The position numbers and the translations under genes are program-made. Shown here one piece after another: positions 63,225-64,000 of a DNA stretch of 64,000 nucleotides. Source of the stretch: Tessaracoccus sp. OH4464_COT-324 (GTDB lineage Bacteria; Actinomycetota; Actinomycetes; Propionibacteriales; Propionibacteriaceae); contig NZ_RQYZ01000009.1 in the NCBI RefSeq assembly GCF_003932855.1, positions 1 to 64,000 of the forward strand, read 5' to 3'. Position 1 is the stretch's first letter, and each line of letters opens with the position of its first letter. The notes under the pieces were generated by a model. The model did not search any database and had not been told where the DNA came from. It was given only the letters and a program-made list of their open reading frames with translations.

Positions 63225-63692
63225 ATGGCGAGGGTGGTGCTGCTCTGCGGCCCGACGTGTTCCGGCAAGAGCACCTACGCCGCGCGGCTGGCCGAACAGG
63301 GGTTTGCGTGGCTGTCCGTGGACGCCGACGCGTGGGCCGCCGGGCACGTCGAGCAGCCGTTGCCCGGGCCGGTGCAGCGCGACATCAAGGTCGCGCACAA
63401 GCGGCGGCTGCGGGAGCTGGTGGCGGCAGGCAGGGACGTCGTGGTCGATTACGCGCTGGCATCGAGGGCCCGCCGCGACGAGTACCGCGCGCTCGCGCAG
63501 CAGGCGGGGGCGGAGGTGGAGCTCGTCTACTTCGACGTGGCGCCCGACGAGCTGCACCGCCGGCTCGCTGCCCGCAACGCGCAAGGCCTGTCGGCGCACC
63601 GGGTGTTCGTGTCCCCGGAGCAGCTGGACCGGTGGTTGCGCTCCTTCGAGCCGCCGACGGCGGACGAGGAAGCCTGGGTGGTGCGCGGTTAA
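63225..63692 (+). CDS. P-loop kinase, AAA_33/zeta-like
   Basis: The 155-residue protein has Walker A GPTCSGKST at about 9-17, a lid/sensor region RDVVVDYALASRARRDEYRAL, and ARNAQGLSAHRVFVSPEQLDRW at the end. This is the compact AAA_33 kinase type that includes small-molecule kinases and zeta-toxin relatives. Nothing in the sequence gives the substrate. It follows the TRIC-like gene and ends about 170 bases before the last gene. Confidence 0.8.
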   Translation: MARVVLLCGPTCSGKSTYAARLAEQGFAWLSVDADAWAAGHVEQPLPGPVQRDIKVAHKRRLRELVAAGRDVVVDYALASRARRDEYRALAQQAGAEVELVYFDVAPDELHRRLAARNAQGLSAHRVFVSPEQLDRWLRSFEPPTADEEAWVVRG

Positions 63693-63860
63693 GGACCGTG
63701 CCGAAAGAGCTGCCGGTGTGATTCCCGGGCCCGCCGACTCGGCGCTGTGGCGGCCCCTCCCGCGTCGGAGGCGCCGGTCGAGGCGGAGCGAACCCTTCTT
63801 CGCCCGGCCCAGCGAGCCGCAGCCTGCGCGGCTTTCGGAAGAGGTCCTAGAGTGGGGCGC

Positions 63861-64000
63861 GTGACCGACATCAGCCTGCGCGCAGCCACCGAATCCGATC
63901 GCACCTACATCGAGCGCCTGTTCTTCCTCACCGAGGTGTGGGGCGACGAGGAGAAGCCGGTGCGCCCCACCTTCGTGGGCGAGCTGGAGCGCTATGTGCA
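63861..64000 (+). CDS. GNAT-family acetyltransferase, 3' end cut by window
   Basis: GTG 63861 with TAGAGT seven bases upstream opens a frame that runs to the last base. The visible 46 residues (TDISLRAATESDRTYIERLFF...) have the beta-strand and helix opening typical of GNAT proteins. The acetyl-CoA loop lies beyond the window, so the call rests on the N-terminus alone. Confidence 0.6.
   Translation, partial: MTDISLRAATESDRTYIERLFFLTEVWGDEEKPVRPTFVGELERYV

Overview
The window looks like a high-GC actinomycete chromosome, probably from the Propionibacteriales or a nearby group; the species cannot be fixed from the sequence alone. Support comes from mycoredoxin-type, DUF4307 and DUF4245 proteins, a DtxR-type iron box, and two dozen starts preceded by a TANNNT box only 6-8 bases upstream, the usual actinobacterial leaderless pattern. 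The run greA, DUF4307, YyaL-type thioredoxin protein, hemolysin III and short cis-prenyltransferase (about 16.8-26.1 kb) follows the order of Mycobacterium tuberculosis Rv1080c-Rv1086. No rRNA, tRNA, CRISPR array, transposase or integrase was found.

Core layout. 1-7.5 kb: a tethered protein, a lipoprotein, an S4 protein, a HAD phosphatase, the end of cobamide synthesis (cobT-cobU-cobS), a ZIP transporter with a 2H phosphoesterase, and a mycoredoxin-rhodanese pair. 7.5-15.5 kb: an MFS exporter, a PaiB-type flavoprotein, a decayed HAF-repeat gene, Nudix, an ECF sigma factor with a membrane partner, msrA and ung. 15.5-26.1 kb: a DUF2089 regulator unit, the greA-to-prenyltransferase block, a BCCT transporter and a GntR-ABC operon. 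26.1-40.9 kb: xseA/xseB, ispH, a MoxR-metallopeptidase pair, ilvA, rmuC, an M18 aminopeptidase and two membrane-tethered propeller-like proteins. 40.9-44.7 kb: a four-gene iron-siderophore ABC operon with ATGA overlaps at every junction and a DtxR-like box over its promoter.

Accessory region. From the 3' end of ychF (46.5 kb) to about 58.5 kb much of the DNA is visibly lower in GC. A DUF6680-like gene overlaps the ychF stop. An AAA/DUF4143 ATPase follows, then a second, diverged copy of the last 43 bases of ychF, which leads into an 869-residue PHP-SMC ATPase of the TrlF type. It looks as if cargo recombines into the ychF 3' end and carries a replacement tail. After two methyltransferases comes a tight five-gene operon (53.4-57.1 kb): an unknown protein, a possibly YbaB-like protein, a small helical protein of WXG100 size, a protein with a helical N-terminus and a C-terminal HExxH metallopeptidase domain, and a Tat lipoprotein propeller with a tandem paralogue next door. 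I read this tentatively as a type-VII-secretion-linked secreted peptidase with candidate surface immunity lipoproteins. It is the best candidate for an undescribed system here.

58.7-64 kb returns to core-like genes: an ArsR-CDF metal efflux unit, an isoprenylcysteine-methyltransferase-like protein, a CAP-domain protein, a TRIC/UPF0126 channel, a small P-loop kinase and a GNAT gene cut by the window end.
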